From: Chryseobacterium lathyri
GTDB taxonomy: Bacteria > Bacteroidota > Bacteroidia > Flavobacteriales > Weeksellaceae
Reading direction: 5' to 3'
Length of the DNA stretch: 64,000 bases
Assembly: GCF_030812195.1 (NCBI RefSeq)
Contig: NZ_JAUSSF010000002.1
Location: forward strand, 682,001 to 746,000
Position 1 is the stretch's first letter, and the number at the start of each line of letters is the position of its first letter. Below the pieces are notes generated by a model. The model ran no database searches. It was not told where the DNA came from and worked only from the letters and a program-made list of their open reading frames with translations. Position numbers and translations under genes: made by a program. This document shows positions 17,526 through 26,407 of this stretch, piece by piece.

Positions 17526-17816
17526 ATGAAAAAAACAATTTTGGCAGGTCTATTACTTGCAACTTTCAGTACGTCATTTATGAGTGCAAACACGAAAAAA
17601 CTTACAGATTCTAATGAAGAAAAATTCTGTTGTTGGTATGCTGTTTCTTATGAAACTAAACAAGAGGGATCTTGTACAGTTACTTATAAAGTCGTAACAA
17701 AATATTTTCTTTGCTGCCGGTTAGCAAGTACTAGAACAGTTTCTTCAAAATCTTGCGTAACAAATCCTGGAGGCTCTGGAGGTCCTGGGAATCCTGGTGG
17801 ATCAAGCAAAAAATAG
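17526..17816 (+). CDS. Small secreted cysteine-rich protein
   Basis: A 96-residue protein with a signal peptide (MKKTILAGLLLATFSTSFMSA). The mature part is about 75 residues and has six Cys in a CC...C...CC...C pattern (FCCWY, GSCTV, LCCRL, KSCVT), then a Gly/Pro tail (GGSGGPGNPGGSS). Small Cys-rich, Gly-tailed exported peptides can be disulfide-stabilised, bacteriocin-like or surface proteins; which applies here cannot be told. No immunity or processing gene is adjacent. A terminator follows. Confidence 0.7.
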   Translation: MKKTILAGLLLATFSTSFMSANTKKLTDSNEEKFCCWYAVSYETKQEGSCTVTYKVVTKYFLCCRLASTRTVSSKSCVTNPGGSGGPGNPGGSSKK

Positions 17817-17843
17817 ATGATAAAATCTTTTTAATTACAGATT

Positions 17844-17875
17844 ATTCCCTTCAGGTTTAGCCCGAAGGGAATCTT
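17844..17875 (+). terminator. Terminator after Cys-rich protein gene
   Basis: Stem ATTCCCTTC / GAAGGGAAT with an 11-base loop, followed by a short T-rich stretch, 30 bp after the stop codon. Confidence 0.65.
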
Positions 17876-18191
17876 GTATTATATTAAACTCTAATGCTAA
17901 TTTTCTATGACTCCAGTTTAAGAATTTCTTTCTTGTATCCATAAATGGCAATTGCTATAAAACCACTTCAAGACAGTTATAAAAGTATCAGTAAAAAGTA
18001 AATTTTGACAAGAATGAATTTTTTTTGCTGAAAAACTTTAGCTAAATTTGATACGTGTGAATTTTTTATTCAATGCTCCTGTAAAAAACGAACAATAAAT
18101 TAAAAATCATTATTCTTTTTTATAAACGATTGAAATATCTATTTAAGCAGGACCAATTCGCACTATATATCTGCTAAAATTAAACTGACTT
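17876..18191. other. Intergenic region upstream of surE
   Basis: A gap of about 316 bp with no gene seen. It holds a TAAATTTG element at 18043-18050 with a TTG at 18025-18027 upstream, a possible surE promoter with a leader of about 135 nt. Confidence 0.4.
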
Positions 18192-18962
18192 ATGGAAAGA
18201 CCGCTTATTCTGGTAACTAATGATGATGGAATCACAGCACCCGGTATCAGAAACCTTATACAATTTATGAACGAAATCGGAGACGTTATTGTTGTTGCAC
18301 CTAACTCTCCCCAAAGTGGAAAAGGCCACGCTATTACAATCAATTCAACATTAAGCTACGAAGAAGTTACCCTTGATGGCCCGCAGACAGATTTTTCTTG
18401 CAGCGGAACACCGGTTGACTGCGTAAAAATGGCTCTTGACAAGATCCTGAAAAGAAGACCAGATATCGTTGTTTCAGGGATCAATCATGGTGCCAATTCT
18501 TCGATCAATGTGATCTACTCCGGAACAATGTCTGCAGCTGTAGAAGCAGGTGTGGAAGGAATTCCTGCAATCGGATTTTCACTAATGGATTTCAGCTGGG
18601 AGGCTGATTTTACGCAAGCCAAAGAATACATCCAGAATATCGTAAGAAGAACTCTTGAAAACCCGATGCCAAGAGGAATTGTACTGAACGTCAATATCCC
18701 GAAACTAACTGCAGGAGAAATAAAAGGCATAAAAGTCTGTAAACAGGCCAACGCCAAATGGGAGGAGAGCTTTGACGAAAGAGTGAATCCCCACGGAAAG
18801 AAATATTACTGGTTAACGGGGTATTTCAACAATATGGATGATTCTGAAGATGCTGATGAAACGGCACTGGCTAACGGATATATTTCAATTGTTCCTGTAA
18901 AATTCGATCTTACAGCGTATGAATACATGAAAACTCTTGAGGAAGTAATGAATTTTGACTGA
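18192..18962 (+). CDS. surE: 5'/3'-nucleotidase SurE
   Basis: SurE is a metal-dependent phosphatase that removes phosphate from nucleoside monophosphates. The signature LVTNDDGITAPGI gives metal ligands D11 and D12. APNSPQSGKGHAIT carries the conserved Ser and SGINHGANS the conserved Asn. At 256 residues it has the usual length. The stop codon overlaps the start of the GNAT acetyltransferase gene (TGATG), so the two are translationally coupled. Confidence 0.95.
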   Translation: MERPLILVTNDDGITAPGIRNLIQFMNEIGDVIVVAPNSPQSGKGHAITINSTLSYEEVTLDGPQTDFSCSGTPVDCVKMALDKILKRRPDIVVSGINHGANSSINVIYSGTMSAAVEAGVEGIPAIGFSLMDFSWEADFTQAKEYIQNIVRRTLENPMPRGIVLNVNIPKLTAGEIKGIKVCKQANAKWEESFDERVNPHGKKYYWLTGYFNNMDDSEDADETALANGYISIVPVKFDLTAYEYMKTLEEVMNFD

Positions 18963-19627
18963 TGTATGAAAAGCTAGACAATCCTGTTTATCATTCACTT
19001 AATGAATATCATAAAAAGTTCTGCTTTAATTTTGGGGACACGAAATTTTATAATCCTGAAATAGCCTCTTTTGGAGGTGCAGCAGAGGTTTCAGGAGAAA
19101 AAGATATCACCGAATATGCAAAGATCTGTGATGATTTTCTGATTTTCGGAGCTCGTCCTGATCTGGGAAATTTAAAAACGGACCTGTCACTGCTTGTGTG
19201 CGATCAGTATATTCTGGAGAACCCGGTTAAGATTGATCTGACCGAGGAAATTGTTGAACTGAAAGAAAAAAACCAAGAGGAACTTCTGGCATTTGCTATG
19301 AAGTTCTATCCCTATTATTTTAAAGCAAGGACGCCTGAATTAGGCCGTTATTTCGGAATCTTTAAGGAAGGTAAATTAGTGGCAGTAACGGGCGAAAGAA
19401 TGCAGATGAATGACATGACGGAGGTAAGCGCTGTGATCACAGACACCGATCATCTGGGAAAAGGTCTGGCCAAACAATTGGTGACTTTTGTCTCGGGGAA
19501 AATATTTGAAGATGGTAAAACACCTTTCCTGCATGTTGCAGAAAGCAATACCGGAGCTAAAATGTTGTATGAAAAACTTGGCTTTATGCATAGAGGAACG
19601 ATTAACTTATGGGGCGTGAAAAGATAA
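18962..19627 (+). CDS. GNAT-family N-acetyltransferase
   Basis: A 221-residue protein. The C-terminal 110 residues form a GNAT fold: GRYFGIFKEGKLVAVTGERM (strands 2-3), EVSAVITDTDHLGKGLAKQLVTFV (acetyl-CoA-binding Q/R-x-x-G-x-G/A motif, here HLGKGLA) and PFLHVAESNTGAKMLYEKLGFMHRG (the late strand with the NxxAxxxYxxxGF motif). The N-terminal half (1-110) is not recognised. The acceptor is unknown. It is coupled to surE by a 1-base overlap. Confidence 0.85.
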   Translation: MYEKLDNPVYHSLNEYHKKFCFNFGDTKFYNPEIASFGGAAEVSGEKDITEYAKICDDFLIFGARPDLGNLKTDLSLLVCDQYILENPVKIDLTEEIVELKEKNQEELLAFAMKFYPYYFKARTPELGRYFGIFKEGKLVAVTGERMQMNDMTEVSAVITDTDHLGKGLAKQLVTFVSGKIFEDGKTPFLHVAESNTGAKMLYEKLGFMHRGTINLWGVKR

Positions 19628-19648
19628 TTTCCGCCCTTTTTTCCTACA

Positions 19649-19690
19649 GATTTCACGAATTTTACAAAAAATTGAGTATATCTGAACAAA
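19649..19690. repeat. Short dispersed intergenic repeat fragment
   Basis: The string ACAGATTTCACGAATTTTACA, and an inverted CTGAACAAATCTG-type partner nearby, resemble the arms of the inverted repeat at 1550-1645. It lies between convergent genes. Confidence 0.5.
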
Positions 19691-19706
19691 TCTGCCGGAA
19701 GATCAT

Positions 19707-21110
19707 TTAAAAAAGAACCTTATCCTCTTTTCTCAATTCCTCAAGATATTTCATTTTATCATCTCTGTAAAATAAATTCATTGTCTCGAAAGGAATCATC
19801 TTTAAATCCTTATTGACAATGTGAACACAGGATTTTTTAATAGCACGCACATCAAAATCATGGGCATCCATAAAATTCATAATGATAATTCTGAAGAGAT
19901 TGTCATAGTCTAAATTCGGAGCCGAAACTTCCGGAAGACAGCATAATAGCTGGTTTACTTTAGGCTGAACCTTATCTACAGAAATTCCGGTGCTGAAAAT
20001 GTCTAAAAGCTGCATCTGCAATCCTGCATCCTGTTCGTAAACGATGGTATTTTTCGTTTCATTATTCAGCAGATCAGCAGGATTGATATATCGTGTAAGA
20101 GGAATGGTTTCCCCATCAAGCTTCAGAATATAACCCATCGCCAAAGCATCAGGATTACACGGAACGGGAATAATATCATCACCATTCAGAAGCGGAAACT
20201 GATTCAAAATTTCCTGCCTTACTTCTGTTAGAGTAATTTTTTCGTGTGCAGAATCTTCCCTGTTTCTTCCGGCTACTTCAACAGGCTGAAAGGTAATCCC
20301 GCGGACACATTTCTGTTTTAAAGCAAAATCAATCAATTTTCCGATCTCGTCAATATTTTTCCCTTTCTGAAGAACGATAACCAACGTCGTGGAAAGATTC
20401 AATTCATTTAGTTTTTCCAAAGCTTTCATGCGGATATTCGTCAAATCTTTTCCTCTGAAATCTTCCAGAACTTCAGGTTTAAAAGAATCAAACTGAAGAT
20501 AAATCTCAAATTCCGGAGCGTAAGTTGCCAGCTTTTCTGCAAAGCCGGGATCATTCGCAATACGGATTCCATTGGTGTTGAGCATCAAATGTTTAATCGG
20601 TTTCGATTTGGCGATATCCATGATTTTAAAAAACTCGGGATGAATCGTCGGCTCGCCGCCACTGATCTGCACAACATCCGGCTCTCCTTCGTTTTTAACA
20701 ATGGTATCAAACATGGCTTCAATCTGCTCCAGGCTCCTGTGACTGCCATAATGTGGCGAAGACATCGCATAACAGGTCGGACACGTCAGATTACACCGAT
20801 CAGTAACCTCCACAATGGAAAGGCAGCTGTGCTGCTCATGATCTACACACAATCCGCAATCGTAAGGACAGCCATATTCCACATCAGTTCCGAAATGAAC
20901 GGGCATTTCTGAGGCCTTGTTGTAATTTCTGATATTTTTATAGTACTGAACATCCGAAGCAATCATGGTCTTGAAAAAGCCGTGATCAGGACATCTTTTG
21001 GTCATAAAAACCGCTTCATCTTCAATAATAATCTTGGCTCCTACCCTTTTCAGGCATTCGGGGCAAAGACTGATTGTATAATCGTAGTATGTATAATTTC
21101 TTACCGGCAT
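19707..21110 (-). CDS. Radical SAM enzyme of the MJ0619 / tetraether-lipid-synthase-like superfamily
   Basis: A 467-residue radical SAM protein with three Cys clusters. The N-terminal zinc-ribbon-like set is C16xxC19 ... C40PDHG. A second CPYDCGLC set is at C81, C85 and C88, with C96. The canonical CxxxCxxC that binds the radical 4Fe-4S cluster is at C106, C110 and C113 (CNLTCPTC), followed by SGGEP at 150-154. This combination with CxxH after the second cluster resembles MJ0619 and tetraether synthase (Tes) rather than generic radical SAM proteins. Family members join or methylate unactivated carbons. It is the last of three genes that begin with an Lgt-like membrane protein, suggesting a lipid or lipoprotein substrate. 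Confidence 0.75.
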   Translation of the reverse strand: MPVRNYTYYDYTISLCPECLKRVGAKIIIEDEAVFMTKRCPDHGFFKTMIASDVQYYKNIRNYNKASEMPVHFGTDVEYGCPYDCGLCVDHEQHSCLSIVEVTDRCNLTCPTCYAMSSPHYGSHRSLEQIEAMFDTIVKNEGEPDVVQISGGEPTIHPEFFKIMDIAKSKPIKHLMLNTNGIRIANDPGFAEKLATYAPEFEIYLQFDSFKPEVLEDFRGKDLTNIRMKALEKLNELNLSTTLVIVLQKGKNIDEIGKLIDFALKQKCVRGITFQPVEVAGRNREDSAHEKITLTEVRQEILNQFPLLNGDDIIPVPCNPDALAMGYILKLDGETIPLTRYINPADLLNNETKNTIVYEQDAGLQMQLLDIFSTGISVDKVQPKVNQLLCCLPEVSAPNLDYDNLFRIIIMNFMDAHDFDVRAIKKSCVHIVNKDLKMIPFETMNLFYRDDKMKYLEELRKEDKVLF

Positions 21111-21122
21111 ATTTTCAATTTT

Positions 21123-21356
21123 TTACATTCCTCCACAAACAAAACCGCTTATCAGGCCACAAATCAACAACGAAATGAGCATCGTCTGCCAAAACTGTTT
21201 TTTTGTAAATTTCTTATCATTATTCCATTCGTAAATGATTTTTGCCATTACCGTTATAAATAATGAAGCTACTACAGCAATTACGATGATTATTCCTATA
21301 ATCATTACAACCAATCCACCGAGATTACCAACTTCGAGAAGTGTCAGCATTTTCAT
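21123..21356 (-). CDS. Small membrane protein between Lgt-like and radical SAM genes
   Basis: A 77-residue protein with two hydrophobic segments (about residues 13-37 and 57-75), separated by a polar stretch KIIYEWNNDKKFTKKQFWQ, and ending FVCGGM. No family was recognised. The start codon overlaps the stop of the Lgt-like gene by 4 bp (ATGA), and the radical SAM gene starts 12 bp after its stop, so all three are one operon. It may be a membrane anchor or partner for the radical SAM enzyme (inference). Confidence 0.75.
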   Translation of the reverse strand: MKMLTLLEVGNLGGLVVMIIGIIIVIAVVASLFITVMAKIIYEWNNDKKFTKKQFWQTMLISLLICGLISGFVCGGM

Positions 21357-22096
21357 AATTTAATATTTTGTGTGTTTTTAATCTTATAAATGTAATAAAT
21401 AATCACCGAAAGACAGACCAGTTGAATTGTTCCTAAATTTCCGACAATGTCAATTTTAGGTTTAATAAAATCTAAAAAGAATCTGAATGTAAAATAACTG
21501 AGCATAAATAGCTGAAAAATAAAGCCTGAAGGATATTTTCTTTTTTTCTCAATGGTTTTTAAACAAATCCACAGAACAATCAGAAAACCAATCTCATAAA
21601 GCGCAACAGGATATCTTAAATACTCGTCACCAAGATGCATTCCGAATATTGAAATGGTGGGTAAACCGTAAGTTTCTTCATGAATTCCTGTTAGAAAACA
21701 GCCTATCCTGCCAATGATTATGGCTAAAATTAAAGGGTAAACAATGAGATCACCGGTACTTTCTTTGTGACCAACTATTTTTTTTGCCCATTCAACTCCA
21801 ATTAATCCGAAAGCTAGACCGCCAACAATGGTATTATTGGTCCAAAATCTTTTAAAATTAAAATTTTCAAATAAAGTACAGGGATTTTCAAGATTCCCGA
21901 TGAGTTTTGAACCGATTAAAGCACCTGCCGTTGCCCCGATAAGAACTGCTGCTGAAGTGTTGAAAGACAGTTTTTCAGTTGATTTTCTTTTTAAATAAAA
22001 ATAAAAGCGCATCCCCAAAAAAATCCCCAGTGTTTCAAACACCGGATGGGCAAGAACTGTTTTACCGAAAATCTGAAAAGTAACAGGGAAATCCAT
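21353..22096 (-). CDS. Prolipoprotein diacylglyceryl transferase-like membrane protein
   Basis: A 247-residue polytopic protein started at MDFPVTFQIFG, because a TACTTTTG promoter element lies 6 bp upstream of that ATG and excludes a start further up. It has about seven membrane segments. The Lgt hallmark is present in altered form as GRIGCFLTGIHEETYGLPT, where canonical Lgt has GRIGNF, and RYPVALYE corresponds to the HPTQLYE region. Lgt transfers diacylglycerol from phosphatidylglycerol to the lipobox Cys. The altered motifs and the operon with a multi-cluster radical SAM enzyme suggest a specialised lipid-handling relative rather than the housekeeping Lgt. Confidence 0.75.
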   Translation of the reverse strand: MDFPVTFQIFGKTVLAHPVFETLGIFLGMRFYFYLKRKSTEKLSFNTSAAVLIGATAGALIGSKLIGNLENPCTLFENFNFKRFWTNNTIVGGLAFGLIGVEWAKKIVGHKESTGDLIVYPLILAIIIGRIGCFLTGIHEETYGLPTISIFGMHLGDEYLRYPVALYEIGFLIVLWICLKTIEKKRKYPSGFIFQLFMLSYFTFRFFLDFIKPKIDIVGNLGTIQLVCLSVIIYYIYKIKNTQNIKL

Positions 22097-22101
22097 CCTG
22101 T

Positions 22102-22109
22102 CAAAAGTA
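22102..22109 (-). promoter_or_regulatory. -7 element, leaderless start of Lgt-like gene
   Basis: Minus-strand TACTTTTG ends 5 bases before the ATG at 22096. Transcription from it would begin at or near the start codon, giving a leaderless mRNA. No clear -33 TTG was seen. Confidence 0.45.
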
Positions 22110-22166
22110 GTATATTTAAGGTAAATTACTAATTTTAATTTTTTAAACAACAAATAAATTCACCAA

Positions 22167-23207
22167 ATGCGTATAGAAAATGATATAAAACTAGGTTTTA
22201 AAGACGTTATGTTCAGACCCAAACGCTCTACTTTAAAATCCCGCTCAGAAGTAGATCTGGAGAGAGAATTTACCTTCAGGCACACTAAAAAGAAATGGAG
22301 AGGTGTTCCCCTGATTGCAGCCAATATGGATACGGTAGGAACTTTTGAAATGGCGGTAGAACTGGCCAAAGACAAGATCATTACAGCCGTTCATAAGCAT
22401 TATACTCCTGAAGAATGGAGCCAGTTTCTGGGCAGCCAGCCGGAAAGCATTCACCAGTATATTGCTCTAAGTACCGGTACCGGAAAAGCGGATGAAGAAA
22501 AATTAAGACTGATCCTCGAAAAGCACCCAAAAATTGAGTTTCTGTGCATTGATGTAGCAAATGGTTATTCTGAGCATTTCGTTGGATTTGTAAAAAAGAC
22601 AAGGGCTAATTTTCCTGATAAGATCATCATGGCGGGTAATGTAGTGACAGGAGAAATGGTGGAAGAGCTTCTTCTTGTGGGAGCAGACATCATCAAAGTA
22701 GGTATCGGGCCTGGTTCGGTATGTACCACGAGAGTGAAGACCGGCGTTGGCTATCCTCAGCTTTCTGCTATTATTGAGTGCTCTGATGCTGCTCATGGTC
22801 TTGGAGGGCACATTATTGCAGACGGAGGCTGTAAAGTGCCGGGAGATGTGGCTAAAGCTTTTGGCGGAGGCGCAGACTTTGTAATGCTGGGCGGAATGTT
22901 TGCCGGTCATGATGAAAGTGGCGGCGAGATCATTGAAGAAAACGGAAAAAAATATCGTTTGTTTTATGGAATGAGCTCGAAAACTGCCATGGATAAGCAT
23001 TCAGGAGGAGTGGCAGAATACCGTGCTTCAGAAGGGAAAACCGTAAAAGCTGTTTATAAAGGTCCTGTTTCGGAGACGGTGAAGGATATTTTGGGTGGTG
23101 TGCGTTCTACGTGTACGTATGTGGGAGCTTCCAAACTTAAAGAGCTGTCAAAGAGAACTACTTTTATCAGGGTTCAGGAGCAGGAAAATCAGATTTTTAA
23201 AGATTAA
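22167..23207 (+). CDS. guaC: GMP reductase
   Basis: A 346-residue (beta/alpha)8-barrel enzyme of the IMPDH/GMPR family that converts GMP to IMP with NADPH. The catalytic loop is [11 protein letters not shown], with the reactive Cys, and [18 protein letters not shown] forms the phosphate-binding region. There is no CBS-domain insert, and the length and N-terminus ([19 protein letters not shown]) fit GuaC rather than IMP dehydrogenase. It is divergent from the Lgt-like gene and followed by a dispersed-repeat fragment and a terminator. Confidence 0.95.
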   Translation: MRIENDIKLGFKDVMFRPKRSTLKSRSEVDLEREFTFRHTKKKWRGVPLIAANMDTVGTFEMAVELAKDKIITAVHKHYTPEEWSQFLGSQPESIHQYIALSTGTGKADEEKLRLILEKHPKIEFLCIDVANGYSEHFVGFVKKTRANFPDKIIMAGNVVTGEMVEELLLVGADIIKVGIGPGSVCTTRVKTGVGYPQLSAIIECSDAAHGLGGHIIADGGCKVPGDVAKAFGGGADFVMLGGMFAGHDESGGEIIEENGKKYRLFYGMSSKTAMDKHSGGVAEYRASEGKTVKAVYKGPVSETVKDILGGVRSTCTYVGASKLKELSKRTTFIRVQEQENQIFKD

Positions 23208-23215
23208 AATAGGGT

Positions 23216-23246
23216 CTTGCAGATTTTGCAGATGGAGCAGATTTTA
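23216..23246. repeat. Dispersed repeat fragment after guaC
   Basis: GCAGATTTTGCAGATGGAGCAGATTTT-like text (three GCAGAT units) resembles degenerate copies of the intergenic repeat at 1550-1645. Confidence 0.35.
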
Positions 23247-23256
23247 ATTCTTCTAA

Positions 23257-23294
23257 TAAAATGGGCTGTACAAATGATGTACAGCCCATTTTAG
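23257..23294. terminator. Bidirectional terminator between guaC and fabG
   Basis: A 15-bp perfect stem (AAAATGGGCTGTACA and its complement) with a 5-6 base loop lies between convergent stop codons. A/T runs on both sides let it serve both genes. Confidence 0.85.
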
Positions 23295-23301
23295 TTTTTT
23301 A

Positions 23302-24048
23302 TTAAGTCAGCATTCCGCCGTCTACGTTTAAAGTTTGTCCTGTAATATAAGCAGCCATTTCACTTCCTAAGAATATACAGGCATTGGCAACATCCTTTGT
23401 CTGTCCTGCCCTTTTCATCGGAATTCTGTCTCTCCATGCCTGAAGGGTCTTCTCATCCAGATCTGCTGTCATTTCAGTTTCGGTAAATCCTGGAGCAACC
23501 GCGTTACATCTTATATTTCTTGATCCCAGTTCCAGTGCAATAGATTTTGTAAATCCTATCACTCCGGCTTTGGAAGCTGCATAATTGGACTGTCCCGGAT
23601 TTCCGCTGATCCCAACTACTGAAGTCATATTGATAATAGATCCTGATTTGGCCTTCATCATCGGTTTGATCACCGCTTTTGTAAGATTAAATACAGAATC
23701 CAAGTTGATTCTCATTACCTGATCCCAGTCTTCTTTAGACATTCTCAACAACAGGTTATCTCTGGTGATTCCGGCATTGTTGATCAGAATATCGATCTTT
23801 CCGAACTCCTCCATTACATCATCGATTAATTTTTGAGCTGCATCATAATCTGATGCATCAGACTGATATCCTTTGATCTGGGTTACAGAACTTAAAGCCG
23901 CCTCTAATGCTTGAGCTTTGTCTACAGAACCGGCGTAGGTAAATGCTACTTTTGCACCCTGTTCAGCGTACATCTCAGCAATTTTCTTTCCGATTCCTCT
24001 TGTAGCTCCGGTAATTAGTGCTACTTTTCCTTCTAATAGTTTCATCAT
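23302..24048 (-). CDS. fabG: 3-oxoacyl-[acyl-carrier-protein] reductase FabG
   Basis: A 248-residue short-chain dehydrogenase that reduces 3-oxoacyl-ACP in fatty-acid elongation. NADPH site GATRGIGK at about 15-22, NNAG near 91, active-site SNYAASKAG (Tyr-x3-Lys) near 155, and C-terminal ITGQTLNVDGGM. This end and the length are typical of FabG. Two ATG codons stand in tandem at the start, so one residue is uncertain. No other fab genes are next to it. Confidence 0.9.
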   Translation of the reverse strand: MMKLLEGKVALITGATRGIGKKIAEMYAEQGAKVAFTYAGSVDKAQALEAALSSVTQIKGYQSDASDYDAAQKLIDDVMEEFGKIDILINNAGITRDNLLLRMSKEDWDQVMRINLDSVFNLTKAVIKPMMKAKSGSIINMTSVVGISGNPGQSNYAASKAGVIGFTKSIALELGSRNIRCNAVAPGFTETEMTADLDEKTLQAWRDRIPMKRAGQTKDVANACIFLGSEMAAYITGQTLNVDGGMLT

Positions 24049-24216
24049 ATCTCTTGATAATTATATTCTTAGTAAATATTTCCGTCTTAAAAAACGGCAA
24101 TTTAGCATATTTAATTTTATACTAATTAAGCAGTCTGCAAAGATATTACAAATTGTTATTCAATGCATTTCAAATCATCAAATTAGTGAAAATTTTCCGA
24201 TGTTTTTTATCATATT

Positions 24217-25725
24217 CTAAAGACGGCTTCCACTGTTTTTAAATCTTGTAAAATAAAGAATATCCGTTTTTTTATCTTTATCCAGTTTCAAAACTTCCTT
24301 CTGCCAGTAGTACTTGTCATAAATAATATCTTTCAAAGGCTCGTTCTGAAAATTCAGGACACCATATTTATCTTTCTTCTTTACGACAATTTCATTTTCA
24401 GAATTTTCAAATACAATGATGTCATCATAGATAAAAGGAATAATTTTGTTTCCTTTTTCATCAATTATTCCATACAAATTATCGTTGTTTCTGCAGACTA
24501 CCGGTTTCGAATACACATTAAAAATATTGAAAAAATCCGGTTCCTGCTCTTTAATGAAAACAATGTCTTTCAGAACAGAAACAGACTTATCAAGCACAGA
24601 GAAAGCATAGTAGCTGTCCAGCTTTTTAATGATGAGCTGATCCGGATAGAAAGCAATGATTTGGGTATTTTCCTCCAGAATATTCTTCAGGTCTTTATCC
24701 AGAAATTTTTCTTCTTTGCCTTTTTTAAGATAAATGAAGTCTTTGCCTGAAATGCGGAAACTCCGTATAAAATCATATTCCTGAGGAACAATAATATCTC
24801 CCTGCAGGCTTGTGATTCCTGATTTATTTAATTGATCACTGTAAACACTGAAAAGATCATTGAATAACGGCGTTAAATACTTAAAATTGGCTGGATATAG
24901 TTTTTTGTCTTTTTTATTAAAAACAGTTGCCTTTCCTTTTTTTCTGAGATAAACATATTCTTTTGTCCCAAAATATTCCGGTGAAGCATCATCATAAATC
25001 TCATCGGAAAGGATATTTTCTTCGGTATCAATCAAGCCGTATTTTCCTGTCGCCCTGTTTCTAGTGATCAGAAAAGGATAAGAGGTTAAATCGTAGATCT
25101 TTTTAGAAAATTTATGCAACGTCTCTCCGTTTTTCCCGATGATTTCACTCTGATTATCTTCATTGGTGATTAATGCCTTATCATTTTCAAAGTGATAATC
25201 TTCTTTAAATTCCCGGCTGCTGACCTGTTTTCCTTCGAGATCATACAAAAACCAACTTTTATCTTTCAATACAAAAAAACGGTCTTCTGCCACGAACCGG
25301 ATCCTGTCGAAATAAGGAATAATCTGCCTTCCGTTATAATCATAAACGGCCTCTTTTTCCTGTTTTGAAGAAATAATGCATTTTTCGCTTAGCCAGGGAG
25401 TATTAAAACTCTGGTCATTCAGGGAAAGCAACTGGTTTCCTTTTTCGTCAATGACGGCGGATTTTGTCTTATAATTGGGTTCTTCAGAGGTAAGAATAAA
25501 CCTGTTTTTAAATATATGTGAAATGCTGTATTTCGATTCAAAGGTTATATTCCCTAATGAATCTACAATACTCCTGGTCTTTGTTTTTGGATCATAAACA
25601 GTGCCGTATCCTCCGGAATAAGAATAGACTTCTTTTCCGATCTTTTTTGATAGAAGAATTTTGGTATACTGATTGGTCTGGGCCATACACACTGACGAGC
25701 ACAGTGCGAAAACTAATTTTCTCAA
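24217..25725 (-). CDS. WG-repeat secreted protein
   Basis: A 502-residue protein with an N-terminal signal peptide (MRKLVFALCSSVCMAQ). The rest consists of WG/KWG-type repeats of about 35-45 residues, each with a core like DEKGNQLLSLND, YDYNGRQIIPYFDRI, GLIDTEENILSDEIYDD or GIIDEKGNKIIPFIYDDIIVF. Such repeats are thought to fold as beta-propeller-like blades and bind partners; no enzyme site is expected. It ends 5 bp upstream of the point where the rsmI coding strand begins, on the same strand, so it could share transcripts with rsmI. Confidence 0.8.
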   Translation of the reverse strand: MRKLVFALCSSVCMAQTNQYTKILLSKKIGKEVYSYSGGYGTVYDPKTKTRSIVDSLGNITFESKYSISHIFKNRFILTSEEPNYKTKSAVIDEKGNQLLSLNDQSFNTPWLSEKCIISSKQEKEAVYDYNGRQIIPYFDRIRFVAEDRFFVLKDKSWFLYDLEGKQVSSREFKEDYHFENDKALITNEDNQSEIIGKNGETLHKFSKKIYDLTSYPFLITRNRATGKYGLIDTEENILSDEIYDDASPEYFGTKEYVYLRKKGKATVFNKKDKKLYPANFKYLTPLFNDLFSVYSDQLNKSGITSLQGDIIVPQEYDFIRSFRISGKDFIYLKKGKEEKFLDKDLKNILEENTQIIAFYPDQLIIKKLDSYYAFSVLDKSVSVLKDIVFIKEQEPDFFNIFNVYSKPVVCRNNDNLYGIIDEKGNKIIPFIYDDIIVFENSENEIVVKKKDKYGVLNFQNEPLKDIIYDKYYWQKEVLKLDKDKKTDILYFTRFKNSGSRL

Positions 25726-25730
25726 TGATT

Positions 25731-26405
25731 TTAAATAGAATTATTGACAATAAGAACGATCTCTCCTTTTAAAGTTTTGCTTTTGGAAAATTCAATTAAT
25801 TCATTGATAGTCCCCCGTTTGGTCTCTTCAAATTTTTTCGAAATCTCTCTGCTCAGACTTGCTTTTGTTTCTTCACCAAAAAATTCTTTGATCTGCTCCA
25901 GAGTGGTATTGATCTTATGTGGGCTTTCATACAGAACGATGGTTTTTTTCTCTTCTGCAAGTTGCTTCAGCTTGGTCTGCCTCCCTTTTTTTTGCGGTAG
26001 AAATCCTGCAAACAGAAATTCATTATTCGGAAGCCCAGATACTACAAGAGCAGGAATTAACGCTGTGGCTCCGGGAAGACATATCATTTCGATATTATTA
26101 TCTGAGCCTGCTTTTGCCAAAAGGTAACCTGGATCTGAAATTCCGGGAGTCCCTGCATCGGTAATGATAGCAATATTCTGCCCGCCTTTAAGATCAGCAA
26201 TCACCTTTTCGGTAGCCTGATGCTCGTTATGAAGATGATAAGACTTTAAAGGCTTGGAGATCTCGTAATGCTTTAAAAGTATTCCTGATGTCCTTGTGTC
26301 TTCACATAAAATATAGTCAACTTCCTTAAGGACCTTTACAGCCCTGAAGGTCATATCTTCTAAGTTCCCGACGGGTGTGGGAACAAAATATAAGATTCCG
26401 CTCAA
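25731..26405 (-). CDS. rsmI: 16S rRNA (cytidine1402-2'-O)-methyltransferase RsmI
   Basis: A 224-residue SAM-dependent methyltransferase of the tetrapyrrole-methylase fold that 2'-O-methylates C1402 of 16S rRNA. FVPTPVGNLEDMTFRAVKVLKEVD and CEDTRTSGILLKHY form the N-terminal part, TDAGTPGISDPG the SAM loop, and GLPNNEFLFAGFLPQKKGRQ the substrate part. It lacks the extra C-terminal domain of the E. coli enzyme (about 285 residues), as is usual in this phylum. The upstream gene on the same strand ends 2 bp before it. Confidence 0.93.
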   Translation of the reverse strand: MSGILYFVPTPVGNLEDMTFRAVKVLKEVDYILCEDTRTSGILLKHYEISKPLKSYHLHNEHQATEKVIADLKGGQNIAIITDAGTPGISDPGYLLAKAGSDNNIEMICLPGATALIPALVVSGLPNNEFLFAGFLPQKKGRQTKLKQLAEEKKTIVLYESPHKINTTLEQIKEFFGEETKASLSREISKKFEETKRGTINELIEFSKSKTLKGEIVLIVNNSI

Positions 26406-26407
26406 AA

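Noticed and set aside
24217..25725. Secretion-system or toxin repeat protein
   Set aside because: The repeats fit WG/KWG type with no toxin domain at the C-terminus and no immunity gene.
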